Source: Cornus controversa
Lineage: Eukaryota; Streptophyta; Magnoliopsida; Cornales; Cornaceae
Assembly (NCBI GenBank): GCA_026545225.1
Contig: CM048850.1
Span: 7,737,501 to 7,801,500 of the forward strand
Reading direction: 5' to 3'
Length of the DNA stretch: 64,000 nucleotides
Shown: positions 47,359-59,193 of the stretch, in pieces
Layout of the letters: the number at the start of each line of letters is the position of its first letter
How positions within the stretch are numbered: the stretch's first letter is position 1
Position numbers and translations under genes: made by a program
Notes under the pieces: generated by a model
Told to the model about the DNA's origin: nothing
The model's database searches: none
The model's input: the letters and a program-made list of their open reading frames with translations, nothing else

Positions 47359-50300
47359 TGTAATACCCCGGAAAATTTAGGTGTCAATTTAATCTCTTTA
47401 CATTATTACTTTATTTTATTAATTCATGTGAAATATTTTTTTAATATAAATTATCATTGTAGGTGAGTTGCTTGTCTTTTATACATGCATTTTATCATTT
47501 TATGTGAATTGGTATTAATTGTGTGTTATTTTATTTAAATGTTTTGGGTTGGGCTAGGGAGGAATTTGGGCTAGTATGAGTGGGCTAAGGTTATGTTTAA
47601 AATGATGGGCCTAGGGTTGTAATAATATTTTTATTGCTATTGTTGGTATTATTAATTTGATTTTTAATTAGTTTGAGGAAAAAAAAAAAAAAGAATAATT
47701 AAGACAAAAAGGAAAAGAAAAGAAGAAGAAATTAGGGTTGCCGTTGTTTTACGCACAGAACTAAGAGCGAGTAAACGAAAGAGAGAAGGGAGTGACGATC
47801 GGGTGAACAAGTTGATTCGTCAGGAAAAAGGCAAGTTTGATTCTTCTCTTCCCCTTTGAATCCGTATGCATAGTCTAGGTTTGAGGATTTGTGTTTATTT
47901 TGGAAATTTGTATATAATTGTATGTTGTTTTCTCTGTTGATAAATTTTGTGAGAATTAATTATGCTAATTGTATAAACATATTGCTAGAAATTTGTATGC
48001 ATTTATTTATGAAATTAAATGATTTTGCATGCTAAGAATAATTCTGTGAATTAAACATTAGCATTTTGGAGTTTTGGTACTGTTTTAGAGTATTTTTGCA
48101 TATGTATATACATGTATATATGATTGTATAGGCGGGTGTATATATATACGAACATGAAAATTGGGTCTACTGTGTTTATCATTTTTGAGGGATTTTGTTC
48201 CGATTAAAAGGTAGATCTTACTTCCTAGAACAATCCTTGAAAGTTTTGTTATGAACCGTTGGGTAGATTGACGGGAAATTGAGTTTAAAATTTTAGATTT
48301 TCGAAACTTGAAATTGGGCGTTTTTGATTTAGTCCGCGAGAGGGGATAATTTTGGTACCAATACGTAGCTTAGATCGATACGAGTTCAATGGTATATTCA
48401 TATGCGCGATTCGGTGCTCGGAAGTGATCGGAAAGTGATCGGGAAGCTCGGCCTCCATTGTTGGCCGCTGGAGCTTCAGCCGAGGAAGAAGAAAGAAAAG
48501 AAAAAAAAAAAAAAGAAAAAAAAAAAAAAAAAGAAAAGGAAAAGGGGCCACGCGTTCGCCGGCGCGTGGGGGCGCGTTCCGCCGGCTCCGGTGGCCGGAA
48601 AATTATTTTTGGCGCCCACTCTCGGGGGCCCACCTCTGGGTCTAATATGGGCCCATTCCGAATTGTTTTGATATTTATTTTGTATTTTTGAAATTTTTGG
48701 GAAAACTTGAAAATCTGGAAAAATCATTTTTTTAAAATACTTTTATAATTCTAAAAATTTCCAAAATTTTATGTAAACTTCCTGGGAGCTTAAGGGGCTT
48801 GGGGTTTAAATTTCATATCAAAATTATTTACCATTATCTTTAAATTAATTTTTAAAGTGTCTAAAAACTGGATTTTTCAGCCTCTTTAATTTTAGAAAAT
48901 AGTTAGAAATTTCCGAAAATTCCGAAATTTTTACTGTAGCTCTCTGGAGGCTAAATACACTTGGGTTTAAAGTTTCAACTCAAAATAATCTTTTCTTGTT
49001 GTTCAATTGATTTTTAAAGTGTCCAAAAGTTGGGTTTTTCACTTTCTGTAATTTTAGAAAATACTTTTATAATTCCAAAAATTCCCAAATTTTTATTGTA
49101 ATTCTCTGGAGGATAAATACACTTGGGTTTAAATTTTCAACTCAAAATAATCTTTCCTTGTTGTTCAATTTATTTTTAAAGTGTCTAAAAGTTGGATTTT
49201 CACCTTCTTTTATTTTTAGAAAATATTTTAAAATTTCAGAAAATTCTAGAAAAATTTAGGTAACTTTATAGGATTAAAATGCACTTGGGTTTTAAATTTC
49301 ATGTCAAAATGAGTCTCCCTTGTGATTGTGTTAGTTGTAAAAGTATGCCTCGAATTATGTTTATTTTCTTTTTGCTAGAATAATAATTTTTAAAATTCTC
49401 AAAAATTCTAGGAAATTCCAGCATGATTTAATAGTGTTCTTAGCAGTAGAATATGCCCAGAAACCTAGATAAAAGTTAGGTTTAGACTCCCTCATATATT
49501 TGAGTGCATTGAAGGTTGAGTTGGGAAATTGCTTCTATAACGGATGCTTGGGTTAATTGGTTTATTGGAATATATTTTCCTTTAAGGATATAAATGCCCA
49601 TCAAATACTTGATTATAGTCTACTTGTGAACGATTTGTCTTATGATGATAATTTCATGTTGGATGATTTGAAATAACGTTTGTGCAAATTTAAATCATAA
49701 TGCACCTTGTTATTTTATATTGCATATTGGAATGTATCTATGTATTTTATTTTGGCATGTAAGGATTGCCCGGCGTGTCAGGATCGCCTATACCTAATAA
49801 GGTATCTATGTATTTTATTTGGCATGTAAGGATTGCCCGGCGTGTCAGGATCGCCCATACCTAATAAGGTATCTATGCATTTTATTTGGCATGTCAGGAT
49901 TGCCCGGCGTGTCAGGATCGCCCATACCTAATAAGGTATCTATACATTTTATTTGGCGTGTTAGGATCACCCATACCTAATAAGGTATCTATACATTTTA
50001 TTTGGCGTGTCAGGATCGCCCATATCTAATAAGGTATCTATATGTGTATGCACATGTTTTCTTTATTTTGAACTTAAAGAATGTGTTCATTGTTGGATGA
50101 TAAAGGTGTGTTGGAACAATGTATAAGATGATTTTACTTCTGAAAACATGATCTAAATAGGAAATGACTAGTATGTATATATCTATACCTATTAAGGTAT
50201 CAAAAGATTTAATGATGGCATGTTAGGATTGCTTAAACTTGATATTATTTTATATTATGTTTATTTCTGCTGAACGTAAGGAACGTGTTCACGTTTGCAT

Positions 50301-50885
50301 AATAAGGGTTTGGGTGGAATATTATAAATATTGACTGTTGTTTTGGAAACACGAAACTGGGTAAAAGAATAACTTGTAGGTTAAATCTATAGACTTATTT
50401 TATGTCCCTTATACTGAGGGTATGTATATTGGTTCTCTGATTGGGATGTAGTAGATAGAACTTGCTCGTGGGTTTAACCCACTTTGTTGATATTTCAGGT
50501 TTCAGACAGGTTCCACCGCGAGGATAGAGTTTTAGGGTTTGGTTGTAGCAGACGTCTCATCACAGGGTAGGAACTTGTCTTCTTCAAGAGTCATACTATG
50601 ACCTTTTGAGACTTTGATTGTTGGTATTAATTTTAGAATTAAAAACTTTGGTTCATTCTGGTTAAGGGGTCCTTGGGTTACAGGACTTCCAAATTGTATT
50701 ACCGGACATATACTTGTTTAGTTAACAGTTATTTTTTAATTCAGAGGAACTTTCTTTTCTGCAATGAGAAAATTGTTCATTATATCTTTTGTATTCTATG
50801 CTTGCTGCTACCAGTTGTATGTATCTTCCAGGTTTTGTGTATGAGACTGGCCACCTCATGCGCGAAATTTTGGGGGGGTATTTCA
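47359..50885 (+). repeat. 5' LTR of the complete element
   Basis: It starts TGTAATACCCC and ends GGGGGGTATTTCA, an imperfect inverted pair. In order it holds GGGTTGGGCTAGGG, the conserved AATTAGGGTT...ACGCACAGA block (about 47732-47760), a purine/poly-A tract (48481-48545), a GC-rich block ending GGGCCCATTCCG, repeated CACTTGGGTTTAAA segments (48960-49290), and a minisatellite (49741-50040). Confidence 0.96.
49741..50040 (+). repeat. Minisatellite in the 5' LTR, five units
   Basis: Units are 68, 67, 67, 49 and 49 bp. Each full unit holds two related 18-bp halves (GGCATGTAAGGATTGCCC and GGCGTGTCAGGATCGCC), then ATACCTAATAAGGTAT, a 6-bp stem with a 4-nt loop. The last two units have lost one 18-bp half. 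Confidence 0.95.
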
Positions 50886-50887
50886 TT

Positions 50888-50899
50888 TGGTATCAGAGC
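50888..50899 (+). other. Primer-binding site, initiator tRNA-Met
   Basis: TGGTATCAGAGC, two bases after the LTR end, complements the 3' end of plant initiator tRNA-Met. Confidence 0.95.
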
Positions 50900-53800
50900 A
50901 TTCCAGGTTCAAGTATCCTCGGGTCTGTAGGGTCCGTCGTTGGGTATCTTCCGCGTTGCGTATTCTGATAAATAGAATCTAAGTAGAGGATTCATTGTAC
51001 TCGATACATCTTAGTTTATTATTGGGGCTTATTTAGATGTCACCCGTAGGAGTAGGAAAGCAAACCATAACTAAGGTCAGGATAATGTTCAGGATGGAAA
51101 TGTTGAACTTCCTCTCGATTTGGCAGCCATGGTAATTTAGGCTGTAGCTACAGGAGTGGCAACTGCTCTTTAGAATCAGCAGCCACCCCAACAGCCACTG
51201 CAAATGGCGCATGTTCCAGTACCAGTGGAACAGCCTAACAGTTGGGAAGGATGCAAAACTCTTTCACATAAGGGAATTCCTGGACTTACAGAAGAATGAC
51301 AGGACAATCGCAGGGTCAGAATAGGAGTTCACCAATTTATCTTTGTTGCACCTGAGGAGGTGAACACTAAAGGGAAGAAGGTGAGCTATTTTGTGAAGAG
51401 ATTGATTTAGACTATTCGACAGGTCATTGTGAGTAATCTAGCTTATTCCATTTACACTCAGGTGGTTAATGCTGCGTTGCAGCACTGTCAAATAAGGTGG
51501 GATTATAGGAAATGATAGGGGAGAAAAGAAATGATAGATCCTCCGCTAGCCAGATAGTGGAAAAGAAAAATGGAAATAGCAAGGCAATCTATTCAATAGA
51601 TGAACTATGGAAGGGTCTACAACGTCATGCCATATGATGAACAGACTCCTTAGGCGATTGAGGGTAGGGTTCCGATAAAGGTTAACTTTGATCGTGTTCT
51701 TATTTGAGACTGAGGCATCTCACTCTTTTGTATCTCAGTCATTTTTTAGGATATCGGGTATACTTACTCAGTCGTGTAGTTCTTCACTTACTATAAATAC
51801 ACCATTGGGAGTTAGTACAGTATTACGAGAACGCTGTAGTCAAGTCACTATAGGCGTTGGCAATCTCAGGTTCTTGGCAGACCTTTTGGTCCTAGACATG
51901 AATTCATATGATGTCAAACTCAGGATGGATTTGTTATCGCATTATCATCCCATGTCAATTGCCATGATTAGGCAATTCTTTTTGTTATACCGAGTCAGGA
52001 GGTGTATTTGGTTGCTATACCGTAATCAAATGAAGGGTCTAGAACTTGCCCATTCTTTAATAGTAAGAAGTCTCCGGAGGGAAATACGGTTTCTACGGAT
52101 CCCATTCCAGTGGTACGAGACTTTCAGGATGTGTTTTAGGAAATTTCAAGACTACTACCGAGTCGTGGGATAGACTTTGTAATTTACCTAGCTTCAGGCA
52201 CCAGGCCTACTTCTAGATCAGAGGAGGATCATGCCAGACATCTTTGTATCATTTAGTAGACACTGAGAGATCACCAGTTGTAGGCAAAGTTTGAGAAGTA
52301 TGATTTCTGGCAGAGGGAGGTGAAGTTCTTGGGTCATATAGTATTTGAGAAAGGATAGCGGTAGATCAAAGCAAGGTGTCCGCGATATGGAGTGGGGGCA
52401 ACCTACCTCACCCATGGTGATTCGTAGTTTTCTGGGGTAGTTGGTTATTGTTGTAGGTTCAGTCAGGGCTTTTCAAAGATTGTTAGCCATCTCACCCATG
52501 TACCTACAAAAAAAGGGTGTGCCTTTCGTTTCCAATGATTCTTCTTAGACGACATTTGATGAGTTAAAGAACAGGTTAACAACTGCACCTGTTCTAGTTA
52601 CCCTTTAGTGTGGCATTGAGTACTTGGTATGTACCGATGCATCATTGTAAGGTCTGGGGTGTGTGTGGACTCTGCCATGAGGACCTGGTGACATTATCTC
52701 TTGGGAAAGACTTTTGTTCAACAACCATAAGAGGTTGTAGTATATGTTTTCACAGGAAAAATGTTGATGATATAGCTGATATTTTTGTAGCATGTGTAGT
52801 GGTCACACCTACTATCATTTGGAGGGTAATTTCAGATCAGCTTACTGACCCGTAGTGTGTAAAGAAGGTAGTTGAGTTGAAATCTGGATAGGTACCATTT
52901 TATACAGTGGGTACAGATGGAGGCGGGCATGATGAGTGAGGCTTACAGTTCTCAGTTTTTGGTACGCTTGAGAGGGGATAAGATGTACCAAGACATGAAA
53001 TGACAGTTTTGGTGGGCAGGCATGAAGAGGGACATAACTATATTTGTCTCTAAGTGCAGCAGTGGTCAGATGATCAAGATTGATCACCAGAGACTGCCGG
53101 AGTCTTTGCAACCACTGCCTATACCGGAGTGGAAGTGGGAAAGCCTCTTTATGGATTTCAATGTGGGACTTCCCACCTCACAACAAAACCATGATGTTAT
53201 TTGGGTGATAGTGGATAGACTGACGAAATTATCACATTTCTTGCCGTACGCTTGAGTTACACCTTAGAGTAGTATGCGAAGCTTTACATTGCAGAGATAA
53301 TGAAGCTTTATGGTGTGCCTTTGTTCATTCTGTCGAATAGAGATCTGAATTTTATTTTAGGGATTTAGGAGGGTTTTCAGCAGACAATGTGTACAGCTCT
53401 GCACCTCAGTACAACTAATTACTCTCAGTCAGACTGAGAATGTTAATCAGATTCTGGAGGGTATTTTGTGAGCATGTGTACTTAACTTCAAGGGTAATTG
53501 AGAGAATTACTTGCTGCTAGTTGAGTTTTTCTATAACAATAGTTATCAAAAGACTATTGGTATGGCACCATTTAAGGCTCTGTACAAACGACTTGTATAT
53601 CGTTGGGTTACTGGTTGGAAGTTAGAGAGAATAGGTTTTTGGGTCCTGAATTCATCAAGGACACGTCAGAAATAGTTGTCCTTATTAGAGACCGTATGCG
53701 GACTGCATAGAGCAGATAGAAAAGTTATGCTGACCGAAGAACTCGTGCACTAGAGTTCAAGGTGGGGGATCAGGTTCTATTCTAGGTTTCTCCCATGAAG

Positions 53801-54230
53801 GGAGTAATGTGGTTTAGAAAAAAAAAAAAAGGGGAGGTTGTCACCTCGTTTTTTTGGCTCCTTTCATGATTACTGATAGGATCGGGACAGTAACGTATAG
53901 TGATGTTACTAAACACAATGCACAGGGTGTATCATATCTTTTATGTGTCTTTGTTATGGAAATTCCGTAAGGAGGATGTTATTGATCAGCACATTGAGGT
54001 TGGGGAGATTGAGTTGCAGCTAGATCCAACAAATGTAGAGTAACTGTACTGTACTCATGACCATAGTAATCAATTCCCTCATCTTAAGACTATTCCTTTA
54101 GTTCGGGTTCAGTGGAGTCACCACAATTAGGTGGAGTCCACTTGGGAAAAGGAGGATGAGATAATAGCAAAATATCCAGAGCTTTTTCTTTCAGGTATGA
54201 GCTGAATTCCGAGGACGGAATTCCTCTGTT
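50900..54230 (+). pseudogene. Decayed gag-pol with RT core deleted (complete element)
   Basis: Gag remnants lie at about 51325-51490 (EEVNTKGKKVSYFVKRLI, VIVSNLAYSIYTQVVNAALQ). Protease at 51688-51950 reads VFLFETEASHSFVSQSFF, where the catalytic DTG has become ETE. At about 52120-52220 the linker to RT (FQD, DFVIYLASGTRPTS) jumps straight to SEEDHARHL and AKFEKYDFW...KFLGHIV (52220-52350). The whole palm with its YVDD box is therefore missing. RNaseH (52560-52850), integrase (52900-53460: GDKMYQDMK, WESLFMDFNVGLPTSQQNHD) and chromodomain (about 53940-54200: IPLVRVQWSHHN, ESTWEKEDEIIAKYPELF) follow, all with stops. It is a chromovirus relative that cannot encode its own enzymes. Confidence 0.88.
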
Positions 54231-54242
54231 AGGGGGGAAGAA
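54231..54242 (+). other. Polypurine tract of the complete element
   Basis: AGGGGGGAAGAA lies immediately before the 3' LTR. It is the plus-strand priming site. Confidence 0.92.
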
Positions 54243-57200
54243 TGTAATACCCCAGAAAATTTAGGTGTCAATTTAATCTCTTTACATTATTACTTTATTT
54301 TATTAATTCATGTGAAATATTTTTTTAATATAAATTATCATTGTAGGTGAGTTGCTTGTCTTTTATACATGCATTTTATCATTTTATGTGAATTGGTATT
54401 AATTGTGTGTTATTTTATTTAAATGTTTTGGGTTGGGCTAGGGAGGAATTTGGGCTAGTATGAGTGGGCTAAGGTTATGTTTAAAATGATGGGCCTAGGG
54501 TTGTAATAATATTTTTATTGCTATTGTTGGTATTATTAATTTGATTTTTAATTAGTTTGAGGAAAAAAAAAAAAAAAGAATAATTAAGACAAAAAGGAAA
54601 AGAAAAGAAGAAGAAATTAGGGTTGCCGTTGTTTTACGCACAGAACTAAGAGCGAGTAAACGAAAGAGAGAAGGGAGTGACGATCGGGTGAACAAGTTGA
54701 TTCGTCAGGAAAAAGGCAAGTTTGATTCTTCTCTTCCCCTTTGAATCCGTATGCATAGTCTAGGTTTGAGGATTTGTGTTTATTTTGGAAATTTGTATAT
54801 AATTGTATGTTGTTTTCTCTGTTGATAAATTTTGTGAGAATTAATTATGCTAATTGTATAAACATATTGCTAGAAATTTGTATGCATTTATTTATGAAAT
54901 TAAATGATTTTGCATGCTAAGAATAATTCTGTGAATTAAACATTAGCATTTTGGAGTTTTGGTACTGTTTTAGAGTATTTTTGCATATGTATATACATGT
55001 ATATATGATTGTATAGGCGGGTGTATATATATACGAACATGAAAATTGGGTCTACTGTGTTTATCATTTTTGAGGGATTTTGTTCCGATTAAAAGGTAGA
55101 TCTTACTTCCTAGAACAATCCTTGAAAGTTTTGTTATGAACCGTTGGGTAGATTGACGGGAAATTGAGTTTAAAATTTTAGATTTTCGAAACTTGAAATT
55201 GGGCGTTTTTGATTTAGTCCGCGAGAGGGGATAATTTTGGTACCAATACGTAGCTTAGATCGATACGAGTTCAATGGTATATTCATATGCGCGATTCGGT
55301 GCTCGGAAGTGATCGGAAAGTGATCGGGAAGCTCGGCCTCCATTGTTGGCCGCTGGAGCTTCAGCCGAGGAAGAAGAAAGAAAAGAAAAAAAAAAAAAAG
55401 AAAAAAAAAAAAAAAAGAAAAGGAAAAGGGGCCACGCGTTCGCCGGCGCGTGGGGGCGCGTGCCGCTGGCTCCGGTGGCCGAAAAATTATTTTTGGCGCC
55501 CACTCTCGGGGGCCCACCTCTGGGTCTAATATGGGCCCATTCCGAATTGTTTTGATATTTATTTTGTATTTTTGAAATTTTTGGGAAAACTTGAAAATCT
55601 GGAAAAATCATTTTTTTAAAATACTTTTATAATTCTAAAAATTTCCAAAATTTTATGTAAACTTCCTGGGAGCTTAAGGGGCTTGGGGTTTAAATTTCAT
55701 ATCAAAATTATTTACCATTATCTTTAAATTAATTTTTAAAGTGTCTAAAAACTGGATTTTTCAGCCTCTTTAATTTTAGAAAATAGTTAGAAATTTCCGA
55801 AAATTCCGAAATTTTTACTGTAGCTCTCTGGAGGCTAAATACACTTGGGTTTAAAGTTTCAACTCAAAATAATCTTTTCTTGTTGTTCAATTGATTTTTA
55901 AAGTGTCCAAAAGTTGGGTTTTTCACTTTCTGTAATTTTAGAAAATACTTTTATAATTCCAAAAATTCCCAAATTTTTATTGTAATTCTCTGGAGGATAA
56001 ATACACTTGGGTTTAAATTTTCAACTCAAAATAATCTTTCCTTGTTGTTCAATTTATTTTTAAAGTGTCTAAAAGTTGGATTTTCACCTTCTTTTATTTT
56101 TAGAAAATATTTTAAAATTCCAGAAAATTCTAGAAAAATTTAGGTAACTTTATAGGATTAAAATGCACTTGGGTTTTAAATTTCATGTCAAAATGAGTCT
56201 CCCTTGTGATTGTGTTAGTTGTAAAAGTATGCCTCGAATTATGTTTATTTTCTTTTTGCTAGAATAATAATTTTTAAAATTCTCAAAAATTCTAGGAAAT
56301 TCCAGCATGATTTAATAGTGTTCTTAGCAGTAGAATATGCCCAGAAACCTAGATAAAAGTTAGGTTTAGACTCCCTCATATATTTGAGTGCATTGAAGGT
56401 TGAGTTGGGAAATTGCTTCTATAACGGATGCTTGGGTTAATTGGTTTATTGGAATATATTTTCCTTTAAGGATATAAATGCCCATCAAATACTTGATTAT
56501 AGTCTACTTGTGAACGATTTGTCTTATGATGATAATTTCATGTTGGATGATTTGAAATAACGTTTGTGCAAATTTAAATCATAATGCACCTTGTTATTTT
56601 ATATTGCATATTGGAATGTATCTATGTATTTTATTTTGGCATGTAAGGATTGCCCGGCGTGTCAGGATCGCCTATACCTAATAAGGTATCTATGTATTTT
56701 ATTTGGCATGTAAGGATTGCCCGGCGTGTCAGGATCGCCCATACCTAATAAGGTATCTATGCATTTTATTTGGCATGTCAGGATTGCCCGGCGTGTCAGG
56801 ATCGCCCATACCTAATAAGGTATCTATACATTTTATTTGGCGTGTTAGGATCGCCCATACCTAATAAGGTATCTATACATTTTATTTGGCGTGTCAGGAT
56901 CGCCCATATCTAATAAGGTATCTATATGTGTATGCACATGTTTTCTTTATTTTGAACTTAAAGAATGTGTTCATTGTTGGATGATAAAGGTGTGTTGGAA
57001 CAATGTATAAGATGATTTTACTTCTGAAAACATGATCTAAATAGGAAATGACTAGTATGTATATATCTATACCTATTAAGGTTTCAAAAGATTTAATGAT
57101 GGCATGTTAGGATTGCTTAAACTTGATATTATTTTATATTATGTTTATTTCTGCTGAACGTAAGGAACGTGTTCACGTTTGCATAATAAGGGTTTGGGTG

Positions 57201-57769
57201 GAATATTATAAATATTGACTGTTGTTTTGGAAACACGAAACTGGGTAAAAGAATAACTTGTAGGTTAAATCTATAGACTTATTTTATGTCCCTTATACTG
57301 AGGGTATGTATATTGGTTCTCTGATTGGGATGTAGTAGATAGAACTTGCTCGTGGGTTTAACCCACTTTGTTGATATTTCAGGTTTCAGACAGGTTCCAC
57401 CGCGAGGATAGAGTTTTAGGGTTTGGTTGTAGCAGACGTCTCATCACAGGGTAGGAACTTGTCTTCTTCAAGAGTCATACTATGACCTTTTGAGACTTTG
57501 ATTGTTGGTATTAATTTTAGAATTAAAAACTTTGGTTCATTCTGGTTAAGGGGTCCTTGGGTTACAGGACTTCCAAATTGTATTACCGGACATATACTTG
57601 TTTAGTTAACAGTTATTTTTTAATTCAGAGGAACTTTCTTTTCTGCAATTAGAAAATTGTTCATTATATCTTTTGTATTCTATGCTTGTTGCTACCAGTT
57701 GTATGTATCTTCCAGGTTTTGTGTATGAGACTGGCCACCTCATGCGCGAAATTTTGGGGGGGTATTTCA
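54243..57769 (+). repeat. 3' LTR of the complete element
   Basis: The same length and order as the 5' LTR. Differences seen include CCCCA for CCCCG at the start, three changes in the GC-rich block near 55459-55487, GGATCGCCC for GGATCACCC in minisatellite unit four, and AATTAG for AATGAG near 57648. The minisatellite copy is 56625-56924. Confidence 0.96.
56625..56924 (+). repeat. Minisatellite in the 3' LTR, five units
   Basis: The same five units as 49741-50040, with one substitution seen. Confidence 0.95.
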
Positions 57770-58791
57770 ATATTTGTATAAAATAAGTGTTGGATAAGCA
57801 TCCATTAAAAAAGGACTCTAAAGGCTGAGTAAGAAGAAGTTTGGGATGGTATGAGCTCTTAAAAATTACGCATGTGACTTTGCTTGCGTATGAATTTTAG
57901 TATATATATATAATTGCTTCCTACAAACCCGGAATGAAGAGTTTGATTCTCTTTGAACTCTAGCTGAGTTTCATACAAAACGGAAGACTAGTTTGCATCA
58001 AACAAGAACTCCTGTGAATCTGGGCTGCATTAGAAGATTAGCAAACCTTGAAGTCTGTACAAATGAAGACTACAATCACAGATGAGGTGAAGTATGAATA
58101 AGACTCTAGGAAGGCTGCAATAGACTGATTAAAAGATGATTCTGTGGATAAGCCAAGCGGGATTTGGACTCTAGTAACTTGGAATGACACGTTAGATTGG
58201 TGGAGGCTTGAGGACAACGGCTAATTGGATATATTTTGTTTTATTTCTTTTTATGTAATTATGTTACTTCATTATTATCTTGTAATTTAGATTTATAAGT
58301 AAGTTATGTAAGCTTTTATAAATAAATGAAAGGAACTTTGAAGTGTTCCATAACCACTTCACAAACATTGCATAAGTGTAATTTTCCTCAATCACAATAT
58401 TCTCACAGAATATTGCTCGATCTTACTCTACATCTCCCTCATAAATTTCTTGCTCCCTATCTCCCTCCTTGTCACGATTCAATCTCGCAATTCTTTATGC
58501 ACCTGAAAGTCCTCTTCATTGAGGCAAAAAAGATCTCAATAGGGAGTTTGGTATTCTCTCCCTAGCCAATCGCCTGATCCAACACAATACTCAAAACAGA
58601 TACTATGTTCGACCAACTGATTTTTCTCTTCAGCCGATTTCACGGCTTTGGCACGCCCCCACACACGCTAACAATATAATCGGTCTGCCTAGTCGATTAA
58701 TTGATCGAACAATTTAAGTAATAATAGTGTACAAATAAAATAAAAACAAATGAATTTAAATCTTACAACAATTATGCAAATGGTCATACGA

Positions 58792-58958
58792 CAGTGGGAG
58801 AAATTATTAGGTACTCGCGGGCTCACTTGTTCCGGATCAATAATAACATGCCACCATGACAAGTATTGGGATAAAAAGAGACATATATGTGAGAATATGA
58901 CGCATTGATATTGGCCGGGAACCATGGTCCCAGGAGTACCTAATACTCTCTCCTACTG
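58792..58958. mobile_element. 167-bp foldback MITE
   Basis: The ends 58792-58821 and 58929-58958 are inverted repeats matching at 25 of 30 positions, with a shared TATTAGGTACTC core. No convincing target duplication was found, so the superfamily is open. Confidence 0.65.
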
Positions 58959-58973
58959 CAGTGGACCTCCAAG

Positions 58974-59193
58974 TACTCCTTTTCCTCTCAATAGATGTCC
59001 AATTTTAAAATTCAAACTTTTTAAGAGATTGTTTTTTAATATTTTTTTATTGCTAGTAGATGAATTTCCAAATATACCATTTTCACACTTTAATTTGTTT
59101 TATCATTTCAATGTAATACAGTAGATTGACTTTTCAAATTGAACGACAAGTAAAATGAAAAAGTGGACTATTAATATGTGACCGGAGCAAGTA
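58974..59193. mobile_element. Degenerate Stowaway-like MITE
   Basis: A left end TACTCCTTTTCCTCTC with ATGTCCAATTTTAAAA and a right end AAAGTGGAC...GTGACCGGAGCAAGTA mirror the Stowaway consensus (CTCCCTCCGTCC-type termini, TA target). Both ends are decayed, so the call is tentative. Confidence 0.4.

Larger units (their letters stand above)
47359..57769 (+). mobile_element. Complete, recently inserted chromovirus-derived LTR element, TSD ATATT
   Basis: It consists of a 5' LTR 47359-50885, a PBS at 50888, a 3.36-kb interior, a PPT at 54231-54242 and a 3' LTR 54243-57769. The 5-bp duplications ATATT (47354-47358 and 57770-57774) are perfect. Both LTRs are 3527 bp; by eye they differ by about nine substitutions and two one-base homopolymer changes. 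The interior lacks most of reverse transcriptase and has stops in every domain, so the element is non-autonomous although the insertion is young. It starts 244 bp after the peroxidase stop codon, in the same orientation. Confidence 0.96.

Noticed and set aside
48402-48691. Reading frames rich in Lys/Glu or Phe on both strands (also 55170-55611 and 62842-63207)
   Set aside because: They translate the LTR's purine/poly-A tract and its complement; they recur only with the LTR and have no domain.
58326-58565. 79-residue frame downstream of the young element
   Set aside because: No recognisable motif or signal; low-complexity coding statistics in AT-rich intergenic DNA.
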